Source: Conchocele bisecta
Taxonomy: Eukaryota > Mollusca > Bivalvia > Lucinida > Thyasiridae
Assembly (NCBI GenBank): GCA_029237695.1
Contig: CM055265.1
Span: 81,400,447-81,464,446, forward strand
DNA length: 64,000 nt
Direction of reading: 5' to 3'
Shown here: positions 21,501 to 30,629 of the stretch, one piece after another
Numbering within the stretch: position 1 is the stretch's first letter
Layout: each line of letters begins with the position of its first letter
Made by a program: the position numbers and the translations under genes
The notes under the pieces: model-generated
What the model saw: the letters and a program-made list of their open reading frames with translations, nothing else
Databases searched by the model: none
What the model was told of the DNA's origin: nothing

Positions 21501-24414
21501 GATTCTCCATACAACTTCAACAATCCACCTTCAACAACTCTTGACCTGGAGGAATATGAAAGAACTGGAAAACTTCCTCTAACAGTAGAAACACCACCAG
21601 CATCGGAAGGTAGCAGTCCAGCCTCCAAACAAGATGAGGTGGAAGTGAGAGATGTGAAAAAAGAATTTGCTGTTGAAACTGTTGAACTGAAACAAGAGTT
21701 ACCAATTGCGTCTACTCTACAGAAATCTGAACCAGTGAAGGATCAAAATCCGTGTCCTGTGCCAAGCCCTGTCATCACTCCAGCTTTGAATCCAACTTCA
21801 AATCCTACATCAAATCCAGCTTCAAATCCACTTACCGATCCAGAATCGACTCTCGCCCCCAATCCAATATCAAATCCACATCGGGAACCTAGTCCAATCC
21901 CTACATCGACTGTGAGCCACAATCCAGCGACATTGCATCAGATTCCATCACCGGGACCAAGTGAAAGCTTTTTGAGCACTTTTGGTGCCAACTTCTCTGC
22001 CAGTGCAACTGCGGCGATCCCATCGTACCATCCCCGATCAACGACTCCCTCATCCTCTATGCCTCTATATGAGAACCACAACTATTCGCCACCTGGTGGC
22101 GCCCTAGGCAGGCGGGCAAATAGGACACGATTCACCGATTACCAAATCAAAGTTCTTCAGGAGTATTTTGAACAAAATGCCTACCCAAAAGATGATGAAC
22201 TTGAGCACTTGTCAAAAATGATGAACCTGAGTCCACGAGTTATAGTTGTGTGGTTCCAGAATGCAAGACAAAAGGCAAGAAAAATATACGAGAACCAACC
22301 TGCTGGTGATAAAGATTGCTCCCAATCCGGTACGTACCAGCGTACAACTGGTCTCAACTATCAGTGCAAGAAATGCCAGGCAGTCTTCCAGAGGTACTAT
22401 GATCTGATCAGACACCAGAAGCGTTCATGTATGGCTGACGATAAACAAGATGGCCATATGTCTGATGACAGCGATTCTCTGTCGTACTCGACTTCCATTG
22501 ATGATTCATACATCTCCGACCAGGAATCAGAAAACTCTCTAAACGTCAGTAAGTCTGCTCCATCCTCAAAAGACAGCAGTAGTGATATGCCAAACTACAG
22601 GTGTGACAAATGTGACCAGTCCTTCCATCGTATGGACCTGTGGCACGAACATCAGAATGTTCATAGCATGAACCCCGGGCTCTTCCTTGAGAATCTCGCC
22701 ACTAGTAGTGCATTTGATGTTCTCCAGAATATGGCAGCGGCTCAGCAGCAATCAGATGCATCGCCGTTGAAGAGGAAATTTGATGATGACCAGGATGATG
22801 ACCCAAATCAGCCGCGTGATAAACGTCTAAGAACAACCATTCTACCCGAGCAGCTGGACTATCTCTATCAGAAATACCAGGTGGACTGTAACCCAAGTCG
22901 TAAGCAGCTTGAAGCTATTTCAAAGGATGTTGGTCTAAAGAAGAGGGTGGTGCAGGTCTGGTTTCAGAATACTCGGGCAAGAGAAAGAAAAGGTCAGTAC
23001 AGAGCTCACCAGCAATTAATTCACAAGCGGTGTCCAATATGTAGAGCCTTGTTCCGTGCCAAGTCAGCTCTGGAATCTCATTTAGCTACAAAACATCCGG
23101 ATGAGATGGCAAAAGGGGAGATAAACATTGACGCAATTCCCGATGCCGCCATAGAAAGTCCCAGCCCTTCACATTCTTCCATTTCTTCATGTCACCTACC
23201 ACAGCCGAAGGACATGAACTTACTAGCCCCTCCAGGCATGCAGAGTATCCTCCCCCTGATGCCTCCCGCTAGTCTCACAGGGTTGGGCTTCCCACCCAAT
23301 GCCGACCCCATACAGCTGTCTATGAAACAGTTCTACGAGGACTCATTCAAGATGTATATCAATGAGCTGAGTTCATCGGGACATAGTGGTCCTACCAGTG
23401 GTGGATACCCGCTGCTCTCTCCGGAGATCACATCCACTCCGGTGAAGAAGGAACCTGCACCTTCTACTGCACCAGCGTCTACACCAACACCCACAGATGA
23501 TGATGCTCCACTTGATCTGAGCAAGCCGGCGAAGTCTCACACGCCGCAGGCGCCTCGCACGCCTCACACGCCTCACACGCCTCACACGCCTCACACGCCC
23601 CACACGCCCCACACGCCGACCATATCACATACGCCGCACAATCCTCACTTGCCACACACCTCTCGTTCCTCTGATTACGACAAGCACCAGGAAAGTCCAA
23701 TTATGAAGTTAAGTGGTCACACACCCAGTTTGGTGGAACAAAGCTACTTGAAGAAATATGGTGGCTACGATGATCCCATGAACGAGATGGAACCTATGGA
23801 TGATGACTCGAACCTCAGCAGTAACCCGACATCGCCTGGGCAGCAAATGTCCGCCAGCCAGATGATGATGGCGAACAAGCGCTACCGCACACAGATGACG
23901 TCTCTACAAGTCAGAATAATGAAAAACATATTTGTGGAGTACAAAACGCCAACAATGGCCGAGTGCGAAATGCTGGGACGTGTGATCGGGCTCCAGAAAC
24001 GTGTCGTTCAGGTCTGGTTCCAGAACGCACGCGCCAAGGAGAAAAAAGCTAAACTGAACATGCAGAAAACATACGGTGGACAATCGGAGATGGATTTTCC
24101 GAAACCACCAGAGGAGTGTACGCTGTGCAACTTCAAGTATTCTCACAAGTATACGATCCAGGACCATATATTCACGAAGAAGCACATTGATCGAGTGCGC
24201 GACTACATCCAGTCACAGTCCGATGCCGAGCGTGACCTGTCGGGTTCGTCGGGGTCGTTGCCGAGCACGTCTGGGTTGTTACGATCACAGCAGCCACCCG
24301 ACATGGATCACATGCGCAAGCTGATGGAGGAGGCAAGCAGCACCCAGTCCAAGATGGCACAACTGCAGTCGCTGGGGCTGCCACCCCTTGGGCTACCTCC
24401 TGCTGCCATGGCTG
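18538..24414 (+). CDS. ZFHX3/4: Giant ZFHX-like exon: 13 zinc fingers and four homeodomains (1,959 codons)
   Basis: The acceptor is TTTTCTGCATTTCAG ending at 18537 and the donor is GCTG|GTGAGT at 24415. The exon is 5,877 nt, phase 1 on both sides, with no in-frame stop. Zinc fingers start near 18582, 18696, 18822, 18900, 19356, 19485, 19749, 20355, 20799, 22359, 22596, 23022 and 24111. Hallmarks are the CWKKGC finger and the finger containing [20 protein letters not shown]. Two fingers (20355, 22359) use Cys as the last ligand (C2HC). The homeodomains are at 21318-21497, 22110-22289, 22818-22997 and 23874-24053. Between fingers and homeodomains lie an acidic Ser-rich tract (19080-19200), a polyproline/Met-rich tract (21054-21260), Asn-Pro repeats (21780-21890), a PLDLS motif (23508-23522) and Thr-Pro-His repeats (23538-23655). 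The exon opens mid-protein, so no start codon is expected. The factor is nuclear and DNA-binding. Identity as ZFHX3/4 family is essentially certain from domain order. Confidence 0.97.
21318..21497 (+). other. ZFHX3/4: Homeodomain 1 (R50 type)
   Basis: Sixty residues from QKRARTRI to KERQRN. Recognition helix KVIKHWFRNTLFKER has W48, F49, R50 and N51. Position 50 is Arg instead of the Gln seen in homeodomains 2-4. The WFRNTLFKER signature and the following DSPYNFNNPPST stretch are typical of the first homeodomain in ZFHX3/4 proteins, so the change is a family trait, not a local defect. The base-contacting Asn51 is retained. Confidence 0.95.
22110..22289 (+). other. ZFHX3/4: Homeodomain 2 (Q50)
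   Basis: Sixty residues beginning RRANRTRFTDYQ with helix III SPRVIVVWFQNARQKAR (W48, F49, Q50, N51). It sits 204 codons after homeodomain 1, separated by a Pro/Ser-rich linker that holds two sumoylation-type sites and the Asn-Pro repeats, and is followed by a C2HC finger at 22359. Confidence 0.95.
22818..22997 (+). other. ZFHX3/4: Homeodomain 3 (Q50)
   Basis: Sixty residues beginning DKRLRTTILPEQ with helix III KKRVVQVWFQNTRARERK. It is preceded by a basic stretch (PLKRKFDDD), which could serve as a nuclear localisation signal, and an acidic DDDQDDD run, and is followed within 10 residues by a C2H2 finger (RCPICRALF). Confidence 0.95.
23508..23522 (+). other. PLDLS motif, candidate CtBP-binding site
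   Basis: The residues are DDAPLDLSKPAK with PLDLS at these bases. PxDLS is the canonical CtBP corepressor docking motif in many zinc-finger repressors (established). That this protein binds CtBP is inferred. It lies in a disordered Pro/Ser region just ahead of the Thr-Pro-His repeats and 15 residues after a VKKE site. Confidence 0.6.
23874..24053 (+). other. ZFHX3/4: Homeodomain 4 (Q50)
   Basis: Sixty residues beginning NKRYRTQMTSLQ with helix III QKRVVQVWFQNARAKEKK, nearly identical to that of homeodomain 3. Presence of a fourth homeodomain fits the vertebrate ZFHX3/ZFHX4 architecture. It is followed by the last finger of this exon at 24111. Confidence 0.95.
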
Positions 24415-24438
24415 GTGAGTCGTGTTATAGATCCCCCA

Positions 24439-24656
24439 TATGAGATGCGCCATTTTTTACTGAAGAAGATGTGTGATGATAGCTCACAAAAAATATTGAC
24501 AAAATGTACAATATTTTCCGTACGGGAAATTTGACGAGATTTACATAGCAAATGCTGATTTTCATTCTGAATTTGCTATGAAAATTTTGTCAACTTTCGA
24601 CGTCATTTACTCGGATATGTTCTTTAGTACGTAATCACATGGCGTGTCTCATATAA
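24439..24656. mobile_element. Family M palindromic element next to a donor
   Basis: Left ATATGAGATGCGCCATTTTT, right CACATGGCGTGTCTCATAT, with a central stem CTATGTAAA... /TTTGCTATGAAAATTTTGTC. It begins about 24 nt after the giant exon's donor. Confidence 0.75.
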
Positions 24657-24787
24657 TCACATGCCTTCTTGATTGTCACTGATTGGTGAACGAGTCGCTG
24701 ATGAGTCGCAGTCTTAACTTCCCATATAGACCTGTGTCTTAATGATTCTGATGGACTGGTGAACAAGGCTGTTTCTAACAAACGGCA

Positions 24788-24943
24788 TAGATCCGTTTCA
24801 TGTGCTTAGAAGTATATGTTGCGACAACCATTTGAACCGTCTCATCAAGACGGTTCAAATAAATGGTCGCAACATAGTTTCATTAAGAAATATTTTTTAA
24901 AAAATCATACCCGTAAAGGTGTATTCCACATGTAATGGGTTAA
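24788..24943. mobile_element. Family E element
   Basis: Core CATTTGAACCGTCTCATCAA then GACGGTTCAAATAAATGGTC. Right end CACATGTAATGGGTTAA. Its right TTAA is 23 bp from the duplicated acceptor motif at 24966. Confidence 0.75.
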
Positions 24944-24965
24944 ATTGATTATAGACCGAACAAAT

Positions 24966-25038
24966 CTTATTTCAGGCCCGACCTTAAATGACCGTAGCTG
25001 TTGATAGGCCGTAAAACACCAATAAACTTATTTCAGGC
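24966..25038 (+). mobile_element. 5'-truncated SINE that duplicated the 3' splice site of exon 25037-25141
   Basis: CTTATTTCAGGC occurs at 24966-24977 and again at 25027-25038. Between the copies lies a 49-bp SINE 3' end (CCTTAAATGACCGTAGCTG ... GGCCGTAAAACACCAATAAA). The duplication is therefore a 12-bp target-site duplication, and the target was the acceptor itself. The downstream copy supplies the exon's present AG at 25035-25036. The upstream AG at 24974-24975 remains. Splicing to it would read Pro-Thr-Leu-Asn-Asp-Arg-Ser-Cys then TGA at 25002. Confidence 0.88.
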
Positions 25039-25141
25039 ATGAATCCCCTATTGGGAGCCACAGACTTCCTGCCGGGACTGATGAAAGAGGGCATGACCTC
25101 CAAGGATCGGGACACAAAGGAGTCGAAGAAACGCTCTGAAG
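25037..25141 (+). CDS. ZFHX3/4: Small ZFHX-like exon (35 codons) with SINE-altered acceptor and weak donor
   Basis: The acceptor is CTTATTTCAG ending at 25036 and the exon is 105 nt, phase 1 on both sides. The translation begins GMNPLLGATDFLPGL, then KEGMTSKDRDTKESKKRSE. It has no folded domain: a hydrophobic Gly/Leu patch is followed by a charged Lys/Asp stretch. The donor is GAAG|GTTCGT, poor beyond the GT and the +5 G. Retaining the intron reaches TAG at 25147. A truncated SINE sits immediately upstream and has duplicated the acceptor (see separate entry). Because the exon length is a multiple of three, skipping would keep the frame. The Met/Pro/Leu/Gly style continues in the next exon, supporting membership. 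Confidence 0.75.
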
Positions 25142-25195
25142 GTTCGTAGTTTATTTCTATTTGGGGCAACTGGCTGCAAAACGAACCTCAACTTA

Positions 25196-25302
25196 TTTGC
25201 GGCTGTGACTGAAGAAATGGGGCTTATGGCAGATGTGACCAGTGTAGATCTTGATGAGACTGCACGGATGTGCAGTCTCATCAAGGACTGCACTGTTTGT
25301 CT
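25196..25302. mobile_element. Family G element, left half and core
   Basis: GCGGCTGTGACTGAAGAAAT then GGGGCTTATGG as in the full copy at 34124, and the hairpin TTGATGAGACTGCACGG / GTGCAGTCTCATCAAG. The right terminal repeat is not seen. Confidence 0.65.
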
Positions 25303-25603
25303 TTCAGTCGGTGATTCGCCTGTTGTGCATTTTGTCCAATATACTCTGGGATGTGAATCTTCCTATTTTTTGGTGATTTCCTATTTTTTACTAAAATTTT
25401 CATGCAAACATATTGCTGAACTGTGTCCAAACTTCTTGAAAATTATAAAATATTGGAGGGGGTAGGGTTTTTTCCTCTTTATTTTTTTGGACCAATTTCC
25501 TCTTTTTTCACAATTTCCTGTTGTCGCTCCTGTGTACTTGCTGATCATCCTACTTCGACTGAACCCATTCTGCGCATTTAAATAAATCTCATTTGAATGG
25601 TTG

Positions 25604-25660
25604 TGGCTGAGCTATGCTCAACCTCAGCCTGACTGGCTGAGGTTGAGCATAGCTCAGCCA
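25604..25660. repeat. Perfect 26-bp-arm hairpin
   Basis: TGGCTGAGCTATGCTCAACC (first 20 of 26 bases) is exactly complementary to 25635-25660, with a 5-base TGACT loop. It would make a stable miRNA-precursor-sized stem in the pre-mRNA. Confidence 0.85.
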
Positions 25661-25961
25661 GCTGCTTGATTTTTAGTAGAAATTTAAAGAATGTACACTT
25701 AACTGTGTTTACACTGGTTGTAAATATTGAGATTCAGTCAGCTGGTAGCTGGTGGAAGTTTCATTTCCTCTTTTATTTAATTTAATAAGATTTTTTATGT
25801 TTTTCCATCACTTCATAACAAGCAAGATGCATAGAAATTGAACGAAAATATTTCGCAACAGTCACTCATTTTAAAATCTTTTGATGGTTTCAATAATTGG
25901 TTCATTCGAGAATAAATACATTTCCAAGGATTTATATCTTAATCATGAATCTTGCTAGGAT

Positions 25962-26125
25962 TCACACCTAGGGCTAAGTTGTCCAGTGTAGTTAGGGTAC
26001 CTGGCTCCAGATCAGCACACTGTCTTTCAGTGGTGAAAGTTTTTATTGCAATTTCAGTATGGTACTTGCCCCATTCAGGTGCATTCACATCTGATTAATG
26101 GCCTTGCTGTAAAACAGGTGTAAAA
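25962..26125. repeat. Family I repeat
   Basis: ATTCACACCTAGGGCTAAGT ... GGTACCTGGCTCCAGATCAG ... CTGTAAAACAGG. A second copy lies at 47140-47280, roughly 75% alike by eye. Type unknown. Confidence 0.6.
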
Positions 26126-26150
26126 CAAAAATCATTTGATCATTTAAACA

Positions 26151-26527
26151 TACAGTGCAACCTCTCTACAACAGCCACCCATTGGAAGACGCAAAACTGG
26201 CTGTTGTAGAGAGGTGGCCGTTGTAGGGAGGTTAATGCTGAATTGAATTTTTCTCGTCAGTATTTTATTTATTTTCTTAGATAATTCTCATCAAAACATG
26301 CTTTGGCAACATTTTAGAATCATTTCCAATGGAAATGATTCTAAAATGCTGTCAAAACATGTTTTTATTGAGAAAGACGTCAGAAGCAACAGCAGACGAC
26401 CCTTTTTGTGTTCAGCAGTCTAAGGGTTAGTTACACAGAGAAATCATCCATTTGGGATATAAAATAGCGGCTGTTATAGAGAGGGTGTTGTTGTAGAGAG
26501 GTGGCCGTTCGGGGAGGTTCAACTGTA
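26151..26527. mobile_element. Family J-like element split by a family A insertion
   Basis: Left TACAGTGCAACCTCTCTACA, right GGTGGCCGTTCGGGGAGGTT-CAACTGTA. Inner copies of GGCTGTTGTAGAGAGGTGG repeat on both sides of the nested family A element (26232-26429). Confidence 0.75.
26232..26429. mobile_element. Family A MITE nested in family J
   Basis: TTAATGCTGAATTGAATTTT left (the CCCTTAC segment is lost), CAGTCTAAGGGTTAG right. Stem TTTTAGAATCATTTCCAATG perfect. Younger than the family J host. Confidence 0.82.
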
Positions 26528-26729
26528 GTAGTTTTAAGGTGATGGGTAGATTTAAACATAATATTGTGTGCAGTTGTCTTTCTTAACATTAACATTGCTA
26601 TAAGTGTTCTTACTAAAATAAAAATCACCTACTGCGTATGGTGGACAAACGTTGCATACTGTCAATGAATATTTTATATCACACCAGATTATTGTATATC
26701 TAATCACTGGGATTAACATAGTGTGACCA

Positions 26730-26868
26730 GGGGCCCGTTTCACTAAACTTTGTACGACTAAAATGTTCATAAGTACTAAATTACGATAGTCTGTAAATTT
26801 CACATCAACAATGTTTTCTTGTAAACAATTATTGGATTTACATTTATTGAGCATAGGTCATCAAACTT
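26730..26868. mobile_element. Family B left half, broken at the palindrome centre
   Basis: GGGCCCGTTTCACTAAACTT to ATTTATTGAGCATAGG, then unrelated sequence. The break falls exactly where the hairpin would turn. Confidence 0.75.
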
Positions 26869-27152
26869 TATATATCCCTTTACTATGATATGTAGATGAA
26901 TATAGGACTATTAGGTCAAGGCGGAACAAGGCGAGACGTTTGATTCCGCGGAATTCTTGTGTAAACATAGAATTGGAACAGAATTTATAAATTTTAGTGT
27001 GAAGAAAATGTTTCTATATAATTTCTGGCTCAATACTAGACATTAAATATACTCCTTTCAGCCTTGAATGACTGAACCAATGACATCACTCAATCGGTCC
27101 GTACTTATGACCAATGAGAACAGTTGTAGCCATTCACTGCTGATTTGTTGTA

Positions 27153-27324
27153 TTAACCCTTACACTGCTAAAATTTTGTGTCTGCTGTTATGTTTTATTT
27201 TCCATTTTTCTCATCAAAAGCCAATGATTCTAAAGTGCTGCCAAACTATTGTTTTATTGAGAAAATAGACAAAATCTAAAACAAAAGCAGACAACAATTT
27301 TCGTTTCCCGCATTCTAAGGGTTA
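27153..27324. mobile_element. Family A MITE with deleted stem arm
   Basis: TTAACCCTTACACTGCTAAA left, CATTCTAAGGGTTAG right. About 40 bp of the left stem arm is missing (TCATCAAAAGCCAATGATTC), so it can no longer fold. Confidence 0.8.
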
Positions 27325-27530
27325 GCCCTTTCAACACTACACGTCTTTTCCAATGTTTGTAAATAGTGTAGATCTACAATCTGAACTGTTTATAATGTGG
27401 TAGTTTCTGATTTTTAAAAAAAATCAACTAATGATGTAGCAAAAAAAGTTTAGAAAACTCCATTTCATTTTCTTAAGAAGTTAACCCATGTTTCACTGTG
27501 TCTTAACACCTAGTTATCTCCCTTGCACAG

Positions 27531-27731
27531 CAGCAGCGAAGAAGGATCCATTCTCTGGGTTATCTATGTCTGATGCCGCCAAAATGCCGGGCTTGAACCT
27601 GCTGTCTCCCTTCGGGGGCCTCATGCCGGGCATGGACCCTGCCCTGCTGCCCCTCATGTACCCGGGCCTTCCAGGCATGGTGCCCCCCGCCCTCCCGGGC
27701 ATGCCTCCGATGCAGTCCGGATTCATGCCAG
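27531..27731 (+). CDS. ZFHX3/4: ZFHX-like exon encoding Met/Pro/Gly-rich linker (67 codons)
   Basis: The acceptor is CTCCCTTGCACAG ending at 27530 and the donor is CCAG|GTCAGT at 27732. The exon is 201 nt, phase 1 on both sides. The start AAAKKDPFSGLSM is followed by repeated PGM/PGL units (LMPGMDPALLPLMYPGLPGM and PPALPGMPPM). This is a low-complexity proline/methionine linker like the segment that precedes the last fingers in ZFHX proteins. Its G+C is much higher than the flanking intron. CAGCAG at the 5' end offers NAGNAG-type alternative acceptors at 27533 and 27536, which would remove one or two Ala without a frame shift. Confidence 0.85.
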
Positions 27732-27780
27732 GTCAGTGGCCGTGACGACTCGTCGTGGACAACGTGTCAGATTTCCCTCG

Positions 27781-27950
27781 AACCCTTGTGATGGTGAATT
27801 AAATTGTGTCGTTTGCTGGCGTTTGTCGCACCCACGTTAGTTCTAATATCAGTCAAATTCCAGACTTGAACCCTTGTGATGGTGAATTAAATTGTGTTGT
27901 CTGCTGCATTTTTTCTCACCCATGTTAGTTATAGTGTAGATTTAATCATT
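27781..27950. repeat. 88-bp imperfect tandem duplication of a family A left end
   Basis: AACCCTTGTGATGGTGAATT begins at 27781 and 27869, each followed by AAATTGTGTCGTTTGCTG or a near match. It begins 50 nt after the exon donor at 27732. Confidence 0.75.
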
Positions 27951-28058
27951 CTTGTCTTTTACTAATCTTTTCTAACCAGTTAGAAAGTTGGTTTTTGGTT
28001 GTCGGTGTGAGTACACACATTCAGTAATTTCCTTTTTGCATTTCTTAGCGTAATAACC

Positions 28059-28277
28059 AAGGGGCCAACACTTTGTACGATTAAAATGTTTGTAAGTGTA
28101 AAAGTCTGTAAATTTCACATTAACAATGTTTTCTTGTACACAATTATTGGATTTACATTTATTGAGCATAGGCTGCATATGCAGCCTATGCTCAATAAAT
28201 TTAAATGCATCAATTGAATTTCCAGACAATCGTAAATTTGTAAATTTTAGTCGTACAAAGTTTAGTGAAACAGGCCT
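28059..28277. mobile_element. Family B palindromic MITE
   Basis: Central stem TTATTGAGCATAGGCTGCAT then ATGCAGCCTATGCTCAATAA is perfect. Ends GGGGCCAACACTTTGTACG and AAAGTTTAGTGAAACAGGCC. Confidence 0.85.
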
Positions 28278-28775
28278 CTGGTACTTCAATTATCTCCTTT
28301 GTCGTATCCCGATTGTTCAGTATATTGACTTTTAAAATAAGTTTATGTAAATGATCTCAAAAAGTGATAAAAATGTCAGAACAATTTCGAAATTGTATTC
28401 TGCATATGCTCTGAATTTTTATTTCCTTTTTTTTGCGTCATTTACTGAAACTTATTTTCCAAATCAATATTGGGGAGAACACTGGTGCAATACTGGAGTT
28501 AATTACAGAGCTGGGGTCATATAGAGTGACCATGTGGTCTGAAGGTTGTATGTAATGCCATGCGATAAAGAGTTCAACGGTGTTGGCAATCAATGACCTT
28601 GATAAGCTGGAAAATTCAGAGCAGGGTCTTCACTGTATGTTGATTTCCTACTTGTAATTTGATCATTTTTACCCGCATTTATCTTATTTCTACATAAGTT
28701 ATTGATACATTCACACTGTTAATGAAAGAAATCGGTATATTTTAGATCATGTGATCAGAATATTAAAACATATAA

Positions 28776-29168
28776 GTGGCTGGGAGCATACGATGGGTAA
28801 TTTAACGATCTGGGTTCATCCTTACCGGAATTACGACTGGAGACCAGGTTTGGCTCTCACATACGTTTTTGGCATTTTGTATGTGACAGTTGAATCTGGT
28901 TATACCCCTTATATGAATAATATGATTAATCGTAATCCTATTACTTTTAGGGGAAGGGGGCAAGTGGCTTTGGTGTTGTATGGACCTGGCACCAGGTCAG
29001 GTTATTCTAATTTCAGGGCGGAATATATGTTTATCTCGATGTAAATATTCAGTTTTGATTTTGGGATTTTGTCCCCCAATGCAGCAGGTTAAATGCGGGA
29101 TCAAATCCGTTGGCCTGGCCTTAAATGACTCTAGCTGTGGATAGGCCGTTAAACACCAATAAACAAAC
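28776..29168 (+). mobile_element. Full-length SINE (393 bp) with 10-bp target duplication
   Basis: AAACATATAA is at 28766-28775 and 29169-29178. Begins GTGGCTGGGAGCATACGATG, contains TGGCACCAGGTCAGGTTATT and GGGATCAAATCCGTTGG (a decayed B-box complement), and ends GGCCGTTAAACACCAATAAA-C with an AAAC tail. The 97-residue open frame inside it is not a gene. Confidence 0.85.
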
Positions 29169-29443
29169 AAACATATAAATTCAGATCGTTGTCAGAAAAG
29201 GACATTTGGGATGCTTGGCAAAATAGACCTTATAGCATTTGCGCCATTGTATATCCCTTCCTGTTGCATAGTCACAATCATCCAATTAGGATATAGGTGG
29301 GGACGTCGCCAGGCCTGGCTGATGTGGCAGCCCAGTTGTGTGTGGGATCCAATTAAGCGAGCGTGGCGGCTAGGGGGGTCCGGGGTCTGGCCACCTCCCG
29401 AAATTTTTTCAAAACTTAGATGCAATATTCTACAGGTTTTTCA

Positions 29444-29529
29444 GGTTGCGAATGGTAACTCTTGCAATCTACTCACGTACGGAAGTAGATACGGTACGGA
29501 AGTAGATTGCAAGATTTACCGTTCGCAGC
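29444..29529. repeat. Palindrome family Q
   Basis: GTTGCGAATGGTAACTCTTG and AAGATTTACCGTTCGCAGC arms with GTACGGAAGTAGAT duplicated in the loop. Related hairpin at 37163-37262. Both are preceded by GGGGTCCGGGG-type sequence. Confidence 0.7.
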
Positions 29530-29809
29530 TAAAATTTAGTATGTGATTTTATAACAAAAACAACAATAATTATAATATAATTATGATATCCAATAGATCC
29601 ATATATTAAAAAACAGACAAAATTAGCTGGAAACCCGGGCTTCCAGGCCTCCGCATGGCGACGTGCCTGATAGTATTCGTGCTAAGAACAGTAATGCTCC
29701 GTCGGCGGCTGAATGGCGGAGAAAAAACACATTATTGTTGCTCACTCCTGATCAATCAAATTCTTTAAAGATCAAGTTTATCATGCACACACGGCTCGGA
29801 AGTTATCAG

Positions 29810-30052
29810 GGGCCCCGTTTCACTTAACTTTGTATGACTAAACTGTTTGTAATTGCAAATTTAGGATCATCTGGAAATGTCAATTGATTGATTTACATTT
29901 ATTGAGCATAGGCTGCATATGCAGCCTATGCTCAATAAATGTAAATCCAATAATTGTTTACAAGACAACATAGTTAATACGCAATTTACAGACTACCATA
30001 ATTTTGCACTTACAAACATTTTAGTCGTACAAAGTTTAGTGAAACAGGCCCC
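29810..30052. mobile_element. Family B palindromic MITE, nested
   Basis: Ends GGGGCCCCGTTTCACTTAAC and AGTTTAGTGAAACAGGCCCC, with the perfect GAGCATAGGCTGC stem. Inverted flanks (GGAAGTTATCAGG at 29797 and GGTTCCGATAACTTCTG at 30178) suggest it landed inside an older inverted-repeat element. Confidence 0.87.
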
Positions 30053-30193
30053 AGAACGCTTAACAGGCCTGGAAATTCCTATGCATTTCCTCACCTTTCC
30101 CTGATAAACTGGACAGTTAATGTCAAGTTTATCATGCAAAGGATAGGAAATTCATAGGAATTTCTAGCCCTGCCAAAGGTTCCGATAACTTCT

Positions 30194-30457
30194 GTAGCCT
30201 ATTTCACAAACATTGCAAAGTATACTTTTCTAGCAAAGTATACTTTGAGGGAGAAATTTTCAATTTTAGGAAAAATTTATTAATTTTTATTATACTGAAT
30301 TTATTACATTATAAATGGCTGTGATAATGTAATACATTCAGTATAATAATTCTGCATACTTTTAATCATCAAATATATGTAGTCGTAAATGATTACTCCC
30401 TCAAAGTATACTTTGCTAGAAAAGTATACTTTGCAATGTTGGTGAAATCTGCTACTG
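30194..30457. mobile_element. Family C MITE
   Basis: GTAGCCTATTTCACAAACAT left, GTGAAATCTGCTAC right. AAAGTATACTTTTCTAGCAA and its complement form the outer arms. It ends 172 nt before the last exon's acceptor. Confidence 0.85.
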
Positions 30458-30629
30458 AGCCGAGTCGGAGCCGAGTTTGAAACAAAATAGTCTGATATTG
30501 TCTGTACACAGATGGCAATAACTGATCAGAAAAAAAACGCTGGTTTCAATCAGTTTCTCTAACTTTCTCTTGACCCATTTTACACCTGTAATAATGTTGT
30601 AAATATTCATTTTCCTCGTCCATTCTCAG

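Noticed and set aside
23373..23700. Minus-strand Arg/Val- and Glu/Ala/Cys-repeat open frames
   Set aside because: They are the reverse of the Thr-Pro-His codon repeat in the giant exon.
18956..24453. Other open frames on both strands within the giant exon
   Set aside because: Shadows of a long coding exon with clear domains in frame 3.
28751..29044. 97-codon frame, similar to one at 46592-46846
   Set aside because: Both lie in copies of the same 393-bp SINE; similarity reflects the repeat.
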